A program made the position numbers and the translations under genes. A stretch of 13,222 bases of DNA from an uncultured Bacillota bacterium. GTDB lineage: Bacteria; Bacillota; Clostridia; Peptostreptococcales; Anaerovoracaceae. Location of the stretch: positions 1 to 13,222 of the forward strand of contig CAMNJK010000020.1 of the NCBI GenBank assembly GCA_946541435.1. The letters are read 5' to 3'. The notes under the pieces are model-generated. The model was not told the origin of the DNA and searched no databases. It saw nothing but the letters and a program-made list of their open reading frames with translations. Positions 1 to 8,009 of the stretch are shown here, one piece after another (within the stretch, counting starts at the first letter, position 1; each line of letters begins with the position of its first letter).

Positions 1-964
1 TCGTGTGCATTCTGTTCTCTGCTTCATCGAATACCTTGGAATGTCTGCTCTTGAAAACGTCGTCTGTGACCTCACGGATGTCATAGCCCAGTTCCTTCTG
101 GGTCTGCGCCATGGTGGTCTCAAAATCATGGAAGGACGGGAGGCAGTGCAGGAAGATCACATCATCGTTTCCTGTAGCTTCCAGCATTTCCTTCGTGACG
201 CGGAAGGGTGTCAGCATGCGGACGCGATCGGGGATCTGATCCTCTTCGCCCATGGATGCCCAGATATCTGTGTACAGTACATCTGCTCCCTTGATGCTTT
301 CGATATCGGAGCTGATCTCGATGCTTGCGCCGGTCTCTTCCGCCACTGCTCTCGCTCTGGCTACCACATCAGCATCCACCTGGTCTGCCAGCTCTGCCGG
401 ACCGTAAGCCACGAAGCTCATGCCCATCTTGGCGCAGCCGTACATCCATGCATAAGCCATGTTGTTGCGGATGTCACCGACGAAGACGACCTTGACCCGG
501 TTCAGCGGCTTGGCCACGTGCTCTTCGATGGTCAGCAGGTCTGCCAGGATCTGTGTGGGATGGTCCACATCGGTCAGGCCGTTCCATACCGGAACGCCGG
601 CGTACTTGGCCAGATCCTCTACGACTTTCTGATCATAGCCTCTGTACTCGATGCCGTCATAGAATCTTCCCAGGACCTTCGCTGTATCCTCCAGAGACTC
701 CTTCTTTCCCATCTGAGAGCTCTTGCTGTCCAGGAAAGTGACGCCCGCGCCCTCATCCATCGCGCCTACTTCGAAAGCGCATCTGGTTCTGGTGGATGTC
801 TTCTCGAACAGCAGCACGATGTTCTTGCCTCTCAGCAGTTCTCCCTTGATGCCCGCCCTTTTCTTGGCTTTCAGATCATGCGCCAGGTCCAGCATGTAAC
901 GGATCTCTTCCGGTGTGAAATCCATCAGTGTGAGAAAACTTCTTCCTTTGAGATTAACAGCCAT
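1..964 (-). CDS. argF: Ornithine carbamoyltransferase, C-terminus cut by window edge
   Basis: Joins carbamoyl phosphate to ornithine to make citrulline, the sixth step of arginine synthesis; cytoplasmic. 321 codons are visible and the frame runs off the low-coordinate end. The last visible residues (NRMHT) normally lie about 10 residues from the family's C-terminus, so little is missing. The carbamoyl phosphate motif STRTR is at residues 57-61, DHPTQ at 134-138 and the ornithine-binding HCLPSFHD from 273; this last motif separates it from aspartate carbamoyltransferase. The ATG at 964 has an AAAGGAG ribosome site 8 nt upstream. It has its own promoter and is separated from the upstream MocR gene by 165 nt. 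A catabolic arcB role is possible because the families are very similar, but no arcA or arcC is in view. Confidence 0.95.
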   Translation of the reverse strand, partial: MAVNLKGRSFLTLMDFTPEEIRYMLDLAHDLKAKKRAGIKGELLRGKNIVLLFEKTSTRTRCAFEVGAMDEGAGVTFLDSKSSQMGKKESLEDTAKVLGRFYDGIEYRGYDQKVVEDLAKYAGVPVWNGLTDVDHPTQILADLLTIEEHVAKPLNRVKVVFVGDIRNNMAYAWMYGCAKMGMSFVAYGPAELADQVDADVVARARAVAEETGASIEISSDIESIKGADVLYTDIWASMGEEDQIPDRVRMLTPFRVTKEMLEATGNDDVIFLHCLPSFHDFETTMAQTQKELGYDIREVTDDVFKSRHSKVFDEAENRMHT

Positions 965-1022
965 ATCGAAAACTCCTTTCTTTTTCACTTTTTGAAGTGG
1001 ATAATCTGCTTTTGTCAGTTAA

Positions 1023-1036
1023 ACTATACTATAACA
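1023..1036 (-). promoter_or_regulatory. Extended -10 promoter of argF
   Basis: On the minus strand TGTTATAGT gives an extended -10 element (TG at 1036-1035, TATAGT at 1033-1028), and a second overlapping TATAGT lies at 1028-1023. No good -35 hexamer is found at 17 nt; the nearest match is CTGGCA at 1058-1053 with a 19-nt spacer. A weak -35 with an extended -10 fits a promoter that needs an activator. Predicted transcription start is near 1021, leaving a leader of about 57 nt with one 5-bp hairpin (stems 986-990 and 995-999). An 11-bp inverted repeat (1036-1046) sits in the spacer. All are sequence-based predictions. Confidence 0.55.
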
Positions 1037-1051
1037 CGGAGTCCGTAAAAA

Positions 1052-1085
1052 GTGCCAGTTGTTTTCTTTTTCCATGTGCCAGTTG
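1052..1085 (-). repeat. Two direct repeats CAACTGGCAC upstream of argF, possible operator
   Basis: The identical 10-mer CAACTGGCAC occurs on the minus strand at 1085-1076 and 1061-1052, a 24-bp period (just over two helical turns). If transcription starts near 1021, the copies centre at about -36 and -60, typical for activator binding. MocR regulators such as GabR, PdxR and TauR are known to bind direct repeats, and a MocR gene ends 45 bp upstream of the first copy. Binding by that protein is inference. Confidence 0.5.
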
Positions 1086-1100
1086 AGGGCAGTCCGGCCC

Positions 1101-1150
1101 GCCTCGGCAGCAGATCTCCGGGGCCTGCCTCAGCAACAGATCTCCAGGGC
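1101..1150 (-). repeat. Imperfect 26-bp tandem duplication across the 3' end of the MocR gene
   Basis: Positions 1101-1124 and 1127-1150 match at 21 of 24 bases with a 26-bp period; all three differences are A/G transitions. Copy 1127-1150 encodes the last residues of the regulator and most of its TGA stop (1132-1130). Copy 1101-1124 lies just after the stop and has CGA in the equivalent place. It looks like a small local duplication of the gene's end. Confidence 0.6.
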
Positions 1151-2584
1151 ACGCTCCAGCATTTGCATGCCGGTATCGATCTGTTCCATCCCGGGATAGG
1201 AAAAATTGAGCCGGATGTGATCCCCGCCGGTCTTGTGGGCGGGATCGAACAGGTCTCCGGGAATAAATGTGACGCCCTGGTCCTGGGCCACGCGCAGCAG
1301 GCAGCCCGCCTCCAGTCCCCGGGGCAGCTTCACCCAGAAATAGACGCCGCCGGAGGGCAGGTCCGCATGGATGCCGAAACGCTTCTCCAGCCTTTGCAGA
1401 TGGTCGTACATCCGGTCCCGCTTCTGCCGGCAGACACTGCGGTAGACGGGCAGACGTTCCGCATAGGTGCCGCTTCTCAGGTTTTCGCGCACGATCATCT
1501 GCGGGGCCCAGTCCAGAGCCGCCAGACGCACGGACACCATGTTGCGGAGCCGCTCCGTGATGACATGGTCCGCGGCCACAAAGGAGATCCCCAGGCCCGG
1601 GCGGAAGGTCAGGGAAAAAGAATAGAGATAGATCACGTTGCTCCCCGTATCCAGGGAACGGATGGAAGGCGGCGGCGGCGCGTCATAATAGAGGTCGGCC
1701 CCCTCGTCCTCCTCGATGATGGGGACCCGGTACCGGTAGGAAAGCTCCAGCAGCTTCTGCCGCCGCTCCATGGACAGCACCGCTCCGGTGGGATTGTTGA
1801 AGCTGGAATCCACGTAAATATATTTTGGCCGGTTCTTCTCGATGAGCGCTTCCAGCTGATCGCAGATCATGCCTTCTTCATCCATGGGCACGGTGAGGAG
1901 CTTCCCCCCGGACAGCTGGATGGACCGGTAGACGTCCGCGGACATCATCTCCGGTGTGATCACCACATCTCCATCGGACAGGAGCAGGCTGTTCAGGAAA
2001 TCCATGGTCTGGTTGCTCTCCGAAAAGATCTGGATGTTCCCCGCCCTGACGCGGATCCCCCGGCGTTCCAGCAGCTTCACGATCTCCTGCCGCAGATCCA
2101 TATCCCCCTGATAGGGGGTGTGGAAATAAGCCCCGGCCTGACCGCCCTTGAGGATCCGGCCGAACAGGTCCGCCATCTCCTCCGCGGGATAGGGCTCTCT
2201 GGCGGCCACGCCCCCGCCGAAGGGGACCAGGCCCTCTTCATAGGACATGCTGTACAGCTCATCGAAGCTGCTGCGGATATTCACATACCGGTCCTCGATC
2301 AGTGCTTCCCAGTGGACCGGTTTCTTCCGGATGTTTTCGAAGATGCTCCGGCTGCTCACCCGGTAGCCCATCCCCTGCCGGGCATCGATGAGGCCTTCGC
2401 TCTTCAGCTCCATGTATGCCCGGGTCACAGTGTTCCTGTGCACATCCAGGGCTGCAGCCAGCTTTCGCTCTGAAGGCAGCAAAAAACCGTCCACCAGCCT
2501 TCCGTCCAGGATCCCTCTGCGGATCTGGTCGGAGATCTGCCGGTAGAACGGCGTGGATAATGTTCTGTCGATCGTCAAATTCAC
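1130..2584 (-). CDS. MocR-type regulator (GntR DNA-binding domain plus aminotransferase fold) lacking the PLP lysine
   Basis: 484 aa, normal MocR length. A winged-helix GntR domain fills about residues 8-78 (LPSERKLAAALDVHRNTVTRAYMELK at 36-61 holds the helix-turn-helix), then a linker and a fold-type I aminotransferase-like domain from about 120. In active relatives this domain binds pyridoxal phosphate as an effector sensor. Here the SFSKT lysine is Leu325 (codon CTG at 1612-1610, checked on DNA). The usual DDY cofactor contact reads E292-D293-E294, and the PGLR arginine is glycine. NNPTG and a late Arg (HIRLNF) remain. It may sense another ligand without a Schiff base, or none. The start is GTG with AAGGTG 7 nt upstream. 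It lies 55 nt after hisK with no terminator, so probably shares the his transcript, though a TAGAAT hexamer (2623-2618) lacks a matching -35. The target is unknown; argF next door is a guess. Confidence 0.85.
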   Translation of the reverse strand: MNLTIDRTLSTPFYRQISDQIRRGILDGRLVDGFLLPSERKLAAALDVHRNTVTRAYMELKSEGLIDARQGMGYRVSSRSIFENIRKKPVHWEALIEDRYVNIRSSFDELYSMSYEEGLVPFGGGVAAREPYPAEEMADLFGRILKGGQAGAYFHTPYQGDMDLRQEIVKLLERRGIRVRAGNIQIFSESNQTMDFLNSLLLSDGDVVITPEMMSADVYRSIQLSGGKLLTVPMDEEGMICDQLEALIEKNRPKYIYVDSSFNNPTGAVLSMERRQKLLELSYRYRVPIIEEDEGADLYYDAPPPPSIRSLDTGSNVIYLYSFSLTFRPGLGISFVAADHVITERLRNMVSVRLAALDWAPQMIVRENLRSGTYAERLPVYRSVCRQKRDRMYDHLQRLEKRFGIHADLPSGGVYFWVKLPRGLEAGCLLRVAQDQGVTFIPGDLFDPAHKTGGDHIRLNFSYPGMEQIDTGMQMLERALEICC

Positions 2585-2639
2585 TGCGCTTCACCTTGGA
2601 GGCTGCCCGGCGCCTCGATTCTAAGAGGGCTTCCGGTCC

Positions 2640-3452
2640 TCAGACTTCCGACTCGTACTCTTCGAAGGCGTAGCAGAGGGTCTCGAGGCTGTGGCTGTCG
2701 CTGGACAGGATGAACCGGCCGCCCTTTTCTCTGATGTAGTCCCGGATCGGCTTGGCCGGATAAGGACTGTTCCGATAGCCCTTGGCCATGGCTCCCGTGT
2801 TGATCTCAAAGGGGATGTCATAGAGCAGGAGCCGGTCCACCGCCAGCTTCCAGGCCCGGACGTATCTGGGATCCTCCTCATCAAACAGGTCACCCTCTTC
2901 GTTGAACTTGGTAATGAGATCGAAATGGCCGATGATATCGCACCGTGTGGCATCCGCCACCCAGGCTTCGGAATGGAAGAAATGCTCCGCCAGCGTGATC
3001 ATATCACCGCCGAAATAAGCCTCGGCAGCAGCCTCCAGGATCTCCGGTGTTTCATCCACGGGAATGTAGACCTGGGGGCCGTTCTCCTCCTCATAGAGAA
3101 AGCAGCCTTCCGGAACCGCCGTTCCGTCACCGGGCTGGGGCACACGGATGTAATGCACCGATCCGATGATGTACTCAAACTCGCTGGGCTCCGCGTCGGA
3201 GAACCTATCCATCTCAAGACCGATCCTGATGGAGATCCGGTCCCGGTACTTCTCCCGCAGGGCCATGAGCTCCCGCCGGTAGTTTTCGGTATCCTCATGG
3301 GACATGCAGTAGCTGGTGTCAAAGGGGGTATAGCTGTGACCGGAGAAACCGATCTCCTGAAGCCCCATGGCCACCGCTTCCTTCACCATGTCCTCCGCCG
3401 ATGCCGACCCGTCGCACCAGGTGGTATGCATGTGGTAATCTTTCCTGATCAT
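2640..3452 (-). CDS. hisK: Histidinol-phosphatase, PHP family
   Basis: Removes phosphate from L-histidinol phosphate, the penultimate step of histidine synthesis; cytoplasmic and metal-dependent. 270 aa, typical of the B. subtilis HisK/HisJ type, unrelated to the HAD phosphatase half of the E. coli HisB. PHP metal ligands are visible: H7 and H9 (YHMHT), H39 (FSGHS), E80 (IGLE), H100 (GSVHYI), H160, and D252/H254 (SSDSH). Its ATG overlaps the stop of hisIE (ATGA), so translation is probably coupled. Location at the end of the his operon supports histidinol phosphate as substrate over other PHP phosphoesterase substrates. Confidence 0.93.
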   Translation of the reverse strand: MIRKDYHMHTTWCDGSASAEDMVKEAVAMGLQEIGFSGHSYTPFDTSYCMSHEDTENYRRELMALREKYRDRISIRIGLEMDRFSDAEPSEFEYIIGSVHYIRVPQPGDGTAVPEGCFLYEEENGPQVYIPVDETPEILEAAAEAYFGGDMITLAEHFFHSEAWVADATRCDIIGHFDLITKFNEEGDLFDEEDPRYVRAWKLAVDRLLLYDIPFEINTGAMAKGYRNSPYPAKPIRDYIREKGGRFILSSDSHSLETLCYAFEEYESEV

Positions 3453-4108
3453 TTTGTCATCTTCTCCTGTTTGACCTTATGGTCGATGACATGGCGGGAT
3501 GCCAGTTCTCTGTGGATGTCTTCCAGAGAGATCCCTGCCTCGATCATCATGACCATGACATGATACGCCAGATCCGCCACCTCGTAGATGGTCTCCGCCT
3601 TGTCCTGATCCTTGGCCGCGATGATAACTTCCGTGGACTCCTCGCCCACCTTCTTCAGGATCTTGTCCAGGCCCTTGTCGAAGAGGTATGTGGTATAGGA
3701 GCCTTCCTTGGGATTTGTTTTTCTTCCTTCGATCAGATCCATCAGTCCCTGATAGGAGAATTCGGTCCGTTCCTCACTTCTGTACACCGGGTACTCGAAA
3801 CAGGATTCGGTGCCCAGATGGCAGGCGGGGCCGTCCGGCTCCACCATCACCACCAGAGCGTCCCGGTCACAGTCCGCCGTGATCGATACGATATGCTGAT
3901 AGTTGCCGCTGGTATCCCCCTTCAGCCAGAGTTCCTGGCGGGATCTGGACCAAAAGCAGGTCAGTTCCTTTTCCATGGAGATCTTCAGGGATTCCCGGTT
4001 CATGTAAGCCAGGGTCAGGACCCGCTTGGTCACCGCGTCCACCACGATGGCGGGGATCAGACCTCTGTCATCAAATTTCAGTTCTTCTATATCCATCAAA
4101 ATTGCCAT
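3449..4108 (-). CDS. hisIE: Bifunctional phosphoribosyl-AMP cyclohydrolase / phosphoribosyl-ATP pyrophosphatase
   Basis: Carries out steps 2 and 3 of histidine synthesis: HisE cleaves pyrophosphate from PR-ATP and HisI opens the purine ring of PR-AMP. 219 aa. The N-terminal HisI domain (about 1-120) has GDTSGNYQ (64-71), the metal-binding DCDRDA (79-84) and the GPACH (93-97) plus Cys103 site. The C-terminal HisE domain (about 125-210) has GEESTE (155-160) and EVAD (176-179), metal ligands of the MazG-like pyrophosphatase fold. The fusion is common in bacteria. GGAAGGAG precedes the ATG by 11 nt; it starts 25 nt after hisF and overlaps hisK at ATGA. Confidence 0.97.
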   Translation of the reverse strand: MAILMDIEELKFDDRGLIPAIVVDAVTKRVLTLAYMNRESLKISMEKELTCFWSRSRQELWLKGDTSGNYQHIVSITADCDRDALVVMVEPDGPACHLGTESCFEYPVYRSEERTEFSYQGLMDLIEGRKTNPKEGSYTTYLFDKGLDKILKKVGEESTEVIIAAKDQDKAETIYEVADLAYHVMVMMIEAGISLEDIHRELASRHVIDHKVKQEKMTK

Positions 4109-4133
4109 GTCTGTATCGTCTCCTTCCTGCGGC

Positions 4134-4895
4134 TCACACGATTCTCGCGGGCACGCCGTGCTCCGCCATTTTCTGTTTCAGATCGGCGATGCTCACCTCT
4201 CCGAAATGGAAGATGGAAGCCGCCAGTCCCGCGTCGATGTCCGGGACCTGATCGAACAGATCCAGGAAATCCCCGATGCCGCCGGCGCCGCCGGAAGCGA
4301 TCACCGGAACGTTCACCGCGTCCAGTACCGCCCGGAGCATGGGGATGTCAAATCCCTGCTTCACCCCGTCGGTATCGATGGAGTTGACCACCACTTCTCC
4401 CGCGCCCCGGTCCACACACTCGCGGATCCAGGAGATGGCCTCCATGCCGGTGTTCTCACGGCCGCCTTTGGCAAACACCCGGTATACGCCGTCGATCAGG
4501 GCCACGTCCGCGGAAAGCACCACGCACTGGTCGCCGTACAGTTTGGCCGCCTCATCGATGAGGCCGGGATTGCGGATGGCGCCGGAGTTGACGCTGACCT
4601 TGTCCGCGCCGCACTTCAGGACCCTGTCAAAATCCGCCACCGTATTGATGCCGCCGCCCACCGTCAGCGGAATGAATACCTGCCGCGCCGTCTCGCAGAG
4701 GATATCCGTAAAGAGCCTGCGTCCTTCGGCGGAGGCGGTGATATCATAGAACACCAGCTCATCCGCGCCGCAGCCGGAATAATACTTCGCCAGTTCCACC
4801 GGCGATGATACATCGTTCAGATCTTTGAAATTCACGCCCTTGACGACGCGCCCGTCCTTCACATCCAGACAGGGGATGATTCTCTTTGTTATCAT
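4134..4895 (-). CDS. hisF: Imidazole glycerol phosphate synthase, cyclase subunit
   Basis: Uses ammonia delivered by HisH to turn PRFAR into imidazole glycerol phosphate and AICAR (step 5). 253 aa, the usual size. A (beta/alpha)8 barrel with catalytic Asp11 (PCLDVKDG) and Asp130 (LSADVA), and phosphate loops VGGGIN (79-84) and ASGGAGG. The ATG at 4895 was chosen because [12 protein letters not shown] is the family's standard N-terminus and GGAG lies 7 nt upstream. An in-frame ATG at 4937 would add 14 residues with no family counterpart. Its partner HisH is encoded two genes upstream, with hisA between them. Confidence 0.97.
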   Translation of the reverse strand: MITKRIIPCLDVKDGRVVKGVNFKDLNDVSSPVELAKYYSGCGADELVFYDITASAEGRRLFTDILCETARQVFIPLTVGGGINTVADFDRVLKCGADKVSVNSGAIRNPGLIDEAAKLYGDQCVVLSADVALIDGVYRVFAKGGRENTGMEAISWIRECVDRGAGEVVVNSIDTDGVKQGFDIPMLRAVLDAVNVPVIASGGAGGIGDFLDLFDQVPDIDAGLAASIFHFGEVSIADLKQKMAEHGVPARIV

Positions 4896-4953
4896 GTTTT
4901 TTCTCCAGTCATACTCGGTGGTGACTCCGGCGGCCATTGGCGCGCCGCTCCGG

Positions 4954-5682
4954 TCACGCCTGATCGCTGCCTTCTGCCAGCGCCACAGCCTCCTTCAGAT
5001 CGATGGCGCCGATATAATACGCTTTGCCGATGATGGCGCCGTACAGGTCCATCTCCGCCAGCGCCTTCACGTCCTCCATGGAGGATACCCCGCCGGATGC
5101 GGTGATCTGCAGGTCGAACTGGTTGCTCATGTCCTTGTAAAGGGTCCGGTTGGTTCCCTTCATGGCCCCGTCCTTGGAAATGTCCGTGACGATCAGGGTC
5201 CTGACGCCCAGGTCCTGCATATCCCTGCAGAATTCAAAGGCATCCAGACCGGAATCCTGTGTCCATCCCTTGATGGCCACATCCCCGTCCCGGATGTCCA
5301 CGCCGACAGCGATCCGGTCCCCGAACCGCTTTACCGCTTCCTCCAGAAATGCCCGGTCCGTCACCGCCGCCGTTCCCAGGATGACCCGGTCCATTCCGGC
5401 GTCCATGTAACGCTCCACCACTTCCATGGTGCGGATGCCGCCGCCGATCTCGCAGAAACATCCGCTGCGTCTGCGGATATCACAGACCGTTTCGAAGTTC
5501 GGTGTTTCTCCGGATTTGGCCCCCTCCAGATCCACGATGTGGATGTGGCCGGCCCCGCAGGCCGCGAAGTCCTCGCCGATGGCGCCGGGATCTTCGCTGT
5601 ATACTGTCATTTCATCATAGCGGCCCTTGTAGAGGCGGACCGCTTTTCCTTCATAAAGATCGATCGCCGGAAACAGCAGCAT
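4954..5682 (-). CDS. hisA: ProFAR isomerase (phosphoribosylformimino-5-aminoimidazole carboxamide ribotide isomerase)
   Basis: Amadori rearrangement of ProFAR to PRFAR (step 4). 242 aa, full length. It is a (beta/alpha)8 barrel homologous to HisF. Catalytic Asp8 (FPAIDLYEGKAVRL) and Asp129 (VGVDIRDG) are present, with phosphate loops EIGGGIR (78-84) and TASGGVSS and the conserved TDISKDG (166-172). A dual HisA/TrpF (PriA) role cannot be excluded by eye, but that form is mainly actinobacterial. The ATG follows the hisH stop by 2 nt and its GGAGGTG ribosome site lies inside the end of hisH. Confidence 0.97.
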   Translation of the reverse strand: MLLFPAIDLYEGKAVRLYKGRYDEMTVYSEDPGAIGEDFAACGAGHIHIVDLEGAKSGETPNFETVCDIRRRSGCFCEIGGGIRTMEVVERYMDAGMDRVILGTAAVTDRAFLEEAVKRFGDRIAVGVDIRDGDVAIKGWTQDSGLDAFEFCRDMQDLGVRTLIVTDISKDGAMKGTNRTLYKDMSNQFDLQITASGGVSSMEDVKALAEMDLYGAIIGKAYYIGAIDLKEAVALAEGSDQA

Positions 5683-5684
5683 GT

Positions 5685-6323
5685 CTACACCTCCGCTTTC
5701 ATTTCACAGAACGCCCGCAGGATATTCAGGCCGATCTCGCCGCTCTTCTCCGGGTGGAACTGGCAGCCGAACACGTTGCCGCTGGCCACCGCCGCCGTCA
5801 GGGGGGCGCCGTACTCCGTCACCGCGATGGTATTGGGCGCGCAGTCCGTGGCGTAATAGGAATGTACGAAATAAACGTAGGAGCCTTCCTTGATCTTCGC
5901 GAACAGGGGGGATACCTCCCCTGCTTCCCCGTCCCGGGGGAATGTGATGGCGTTCCATCCGATGTGGGGGATCTTATATCCCGCGGGGATCACATCCGCA
6001 ATGGGCCGCACGCTGCCCGGGATCAGGCCCAGACCCTCGTGCTCGCCGTATTCAAAACTTTTCTCCAGCAGCAGCTGCATGCCGAGGCAGATGCCCAGGA
6101 TCGGCTTGCCCGCGGCTGCTTCCCGCTTCACCAGGTCCGCCATGCCCGTGTCCCGCAGTTTCCGCGCCGCGTCGGCAAAGGCGCCGACCCCGGGCAGGAT
6201 CACCTGATCCGCCGCTGCGATAACGGCCTCATCGGATGTCACAGCGGCTTCTACCCCGATGGCATCCAGCGAACTCTTCAGGGAAAACAGATTTCCCACA
6301 CCGTAATCTATGATTGCTAACAT
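5685..6323 (-). CDS. hisH: Imidazole glycerol phosphate synthase, glutaminase subunit
   Basis: Class I glutamine amidotransferase that supplies ammonia through a channel to HisF. 212 aa, normal length. The nucleophile is Cys79 in GICLGMQ, with His190 and Glu192 (CQFHPEKSG) completing the triad; the LPGVGAF (43-49) oxyanion region is intact. The ATG at 6323 gives the family N-terminus MLAIIDYGVGNL and has GGAAGGAG 10 nt upstream. The frame stays open back to 6497, but that stretch overlaps hisB and has no family match. It starts 23 nt after hisB. Confidence 0.97.
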   Translation of the reverse strand: MLAIIDYGVGNLFSLKSSLDAIGVEAAVTSDEAVIAAADQVILPGVGAFADAARKLRDTGMADLVKREAAAGKPILGICLGMQLLLEKSFEYGEHEGLGLIPGSVRPIADVIPAGYKIPHIGWNAITFPRDGEAGEVSPLFAKIKEGSYVYFVHSYYATDCAPNTIAVTEYGAPLTAAVASGNVFGCQFHPEKSGEIGLNILRAFCEMKAEV

Positions 6324-6346
6324 CTGATTGATACTCCTTCCGTGGC

Positions 6347-6934
6347 TTACAGCATGCCCTTGGTTGACGGGATCTCTTCCGCGAAGGCCGCGTCGATGCT
6401 CACCGCCGTGCGCATGCTCCGGGCGGCTGATTTGAATGCTCCCTCGATGATGTGGTGGGAGTTGGTTCCCGCCAGCTGGCGGATGTGCAGATTGCACTGG
6501 GCCTTGCGGACGAATCCCTGCCAGAATTCCTCTACCAGCTCCGTATCGAAGGTCCCCACCTTCTCCGTGGGGATCTGGAGCTCATAGGCCAGGCAGGCTC
6601 TGCCGGAAAAATCCACCGCGGTCAGCACCAGCGCTTCATCCATGGGCAGGATCATATGCCCGTAACGGATGATGCCCTTCTTATCGCCCAGCGCCCGGGC
6701 AAAGGCCTCTCCCAGGGCGATGCCGATGTCTTCCACCGAGTGGTGATCGTCCACCTCCACATCCCCGCGGCAGGTCACATCCAGATCGAACCGTCCGTGG
6801 GACGCGAAAAGTGTCAGCATGTGGTCCAGAAATCCGACCCCTGTATCAATGGTGCTTCTGCCGCTGCCGTCCAGGCACAGGCGAAGCTTGATGTCCGTCT
6901 CAGCGGTGGTTCTGCTGATTTCTCCGATCCTCAT
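6347..6934 (-). CDS. hisB: Imidazoleglycerol-phosphate dehydratase
   Basis: Mn-dependent dehydration of imidazole glycerol phosphate to imidazole acetol phosphate (step 6). 195 aa, the single-function form; the phosphatase half found in enterobacterial HisB is absent, matching the separate hisK here. The two metal-binding repeats are seen as DDHHSVEDIG (62-71; H64, H65, E68) and SHHIIEGAFKSAARS (159-173; H160, H161, E164). It starts with ATG 13 nt after hisC, with GGAGGAAGG just upstream. Confidence 0.97.
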   Translation of the reverse strand: MRIGEISRTTAETDIKLRLCLDGSGRSTIDTGVGFLDHMLTLFASHGRFDLDVTCRGDVEVDDHHSVEDIGIALGEAFARALGDKKGIIRYGHMILPMDEALVLTAVDFSGRACLAYELQIPTEKVGTFDTELVEEFWQGFVRKAQCNLHIRQLAGTNSHHIIEGAFKSAARSMRTAVSIDAAFAEEIPSTKGML

Positions 6935-6947
6935 ATCCTTCCTCCAT

Positions 6948-8003
6948 CTATCCTAATATTTCCGTGATCTCACGTACCAGAGCTTCCATCTGGGAACGGC
7001 TGCCGATGGTGATCCGGATGTGATCGCGGATCCGCTCACTGCCGAAGTGACGCACCAGGATGCCCCGGGACTTCAGCTGCTGATACAGTTCCCCGCCGCC
7101 GATCCCGGGATGCTTCGCAAAGACGAAATTCGCCGCGGAATCCGTCAGAACGAACCCCAGCTTTTGCAGTTCCTGCACGGTCCATTCCCGGTTCTCACAG
7201 ACTGCCGCGCAGTTCTTCCTGATCTCTTCCACGCTCTCCAGGGCGCCGATCCCCGCTCCCTGGGTCATCCGGTTGACGTTGTAGGGGTTGGTGGAATACT
7301 TGATGGTGTTCAGATCATTCATCAGGTCTTCCGGCCCGATCCCCACCCCCAGCCGGGCGCCCGCCATGGACCAGGCCTTGGAGAAGGTCTGGGTCACCAG
7401 CAGGTTGTCATACTTGTCCACCAGGGACACCGCGCTCTCGGCGCCGAAATCCACATAGGCCTCATCGATCACCACCACGTGATCCGGATTTGCCTTGAGG
7501 ATCTGCTCGATGTCTTCCAAAGGCAGGGCGATCCCTGTATTGGCATTGGGGTTGGCCAGGAAGATGGTACTGTCGTTGCCCATATACTCGCGGATGTCCA
7601 CCGTCAGGTCCTCCCGCAGGGGGATCTGCCGGTAGGGAACATGGTTCAGCTGGGCGAACACCTGATAAAACCCGTAGGTGATATCCGGGAAGATGGCCGG
7701 GCTCTTCTCATCGCAGAAGGCCATGAAGGCGAAGTTGAGGATCTCATCGGATCCGTTGGTGGCCAGCACCTGCCGCCGGCCCACGCCGTAATAGTCTGCC
7801 AGCTTCCTGCTGAGCAGCTCGCATTCCGGGTCGTTGTACAGATGCATTTTCTTCGCTTCCGCCGCCGCGTATTCCGCCGCCTTCGGGACTGCGGTAAAGG
7901 GCGATTCATTGGTATTCAGTTTGATGTATTCCATGTCCTGGGGCTGTTCCCCGGGGGTATAGGCTTCCAGATCACTGTACTTGTCGCTGAAAAATCTGCT
8001 CAT
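6948..8003 (-). CDS. hisC: Histidinol-phosphate aminotransferase
   Basis: PLP enzyme that transfers an amino group from glutamate to imidazole acetol phosphate (step 7). 351 aa. Fold-type I motifs: NPNANTG (151-157), Asp180 and Tyr183 in DEAYVDF for cofactor binding, the Schiff-base Lys209 in TFSKAWSMAGARLG, and the late Arg in HIRITIG. The intact lysine contrasts with the degraded site in the MocR regulator at 1130-2584. The ATG lies 6 nt after the hisG stop, with GAGGAG 12 nt upstream. In many related operons hisD would sit between hisG and this gene. Confidence 0.96.
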   Translation of the reverse strand: MSRFFSDKYSDLEAYTPGEQPQDMEYIKLNTNESPFTAVPKAAEYAAAEAKKMHLYNDPECELLSRKLADYYGVGRRQVLATNGSDEILNFAFMAFCDEKSPAIFPDITYGFYQVFAQLNHVPYRQIPLREDLTVDIREYMGNDSTIFLANPNANTGIALPLEDIEQILKANPDHVVVIDEAYVDFGAESAVSLVDKYDNLLVTQTFSKAWSMAGARLGVGIGPEDLMNDLNTIKYSTNPYNVNRMTQGAGIGALESVEEIRKNCAAVCENREWTVQELQKLGFVLTDSAANFVFAKHPGIGGGELYQQLKSRGILVRHFGSERIRDHIRITIGSRSQMEALVREITEILG

Positions 8004-8009
8004 TGATGA

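Noticed and set aside
5..1048. Long open frame on the plus strand opposite argF
   Set aside because: It is the complement of a clear ornithine carbamoyltransferase, has no family-like motifs and no ribosome site.
1018..1074. 18-codon frame starting MEKENNWHF between the MocR gene and argF
   Set aside because: No ribosome site, and it runs through the predicted argF promoter, so it would not be on the argF transcript.
965..1129. ArgR operator (ARG box) at argF
   Set aside because: No convincing match to the ARG box consensus was found; the repeats present are direct, not the AT-rich inverted pattern.
1052..2473. 473-codon open frame on the plus strand opposite the MocR gene
   Set aside because: His/Gly/Pro-rich translation typical of antisense frames in GC-rich DNA; the minus strand encodes recognisable domains.
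4896..4937. 14-residue N-terminal extension of HisF
   Set aside because: The family starts at [12 protein letters not shown] and a ribosome site precedes that ATG.
6324..6497. 58-residue N-terminal extension of HisH
   Set aside because: Overlaps hisB, has no family counterpart, and a good ribosome site precedes the ATG at 6323.
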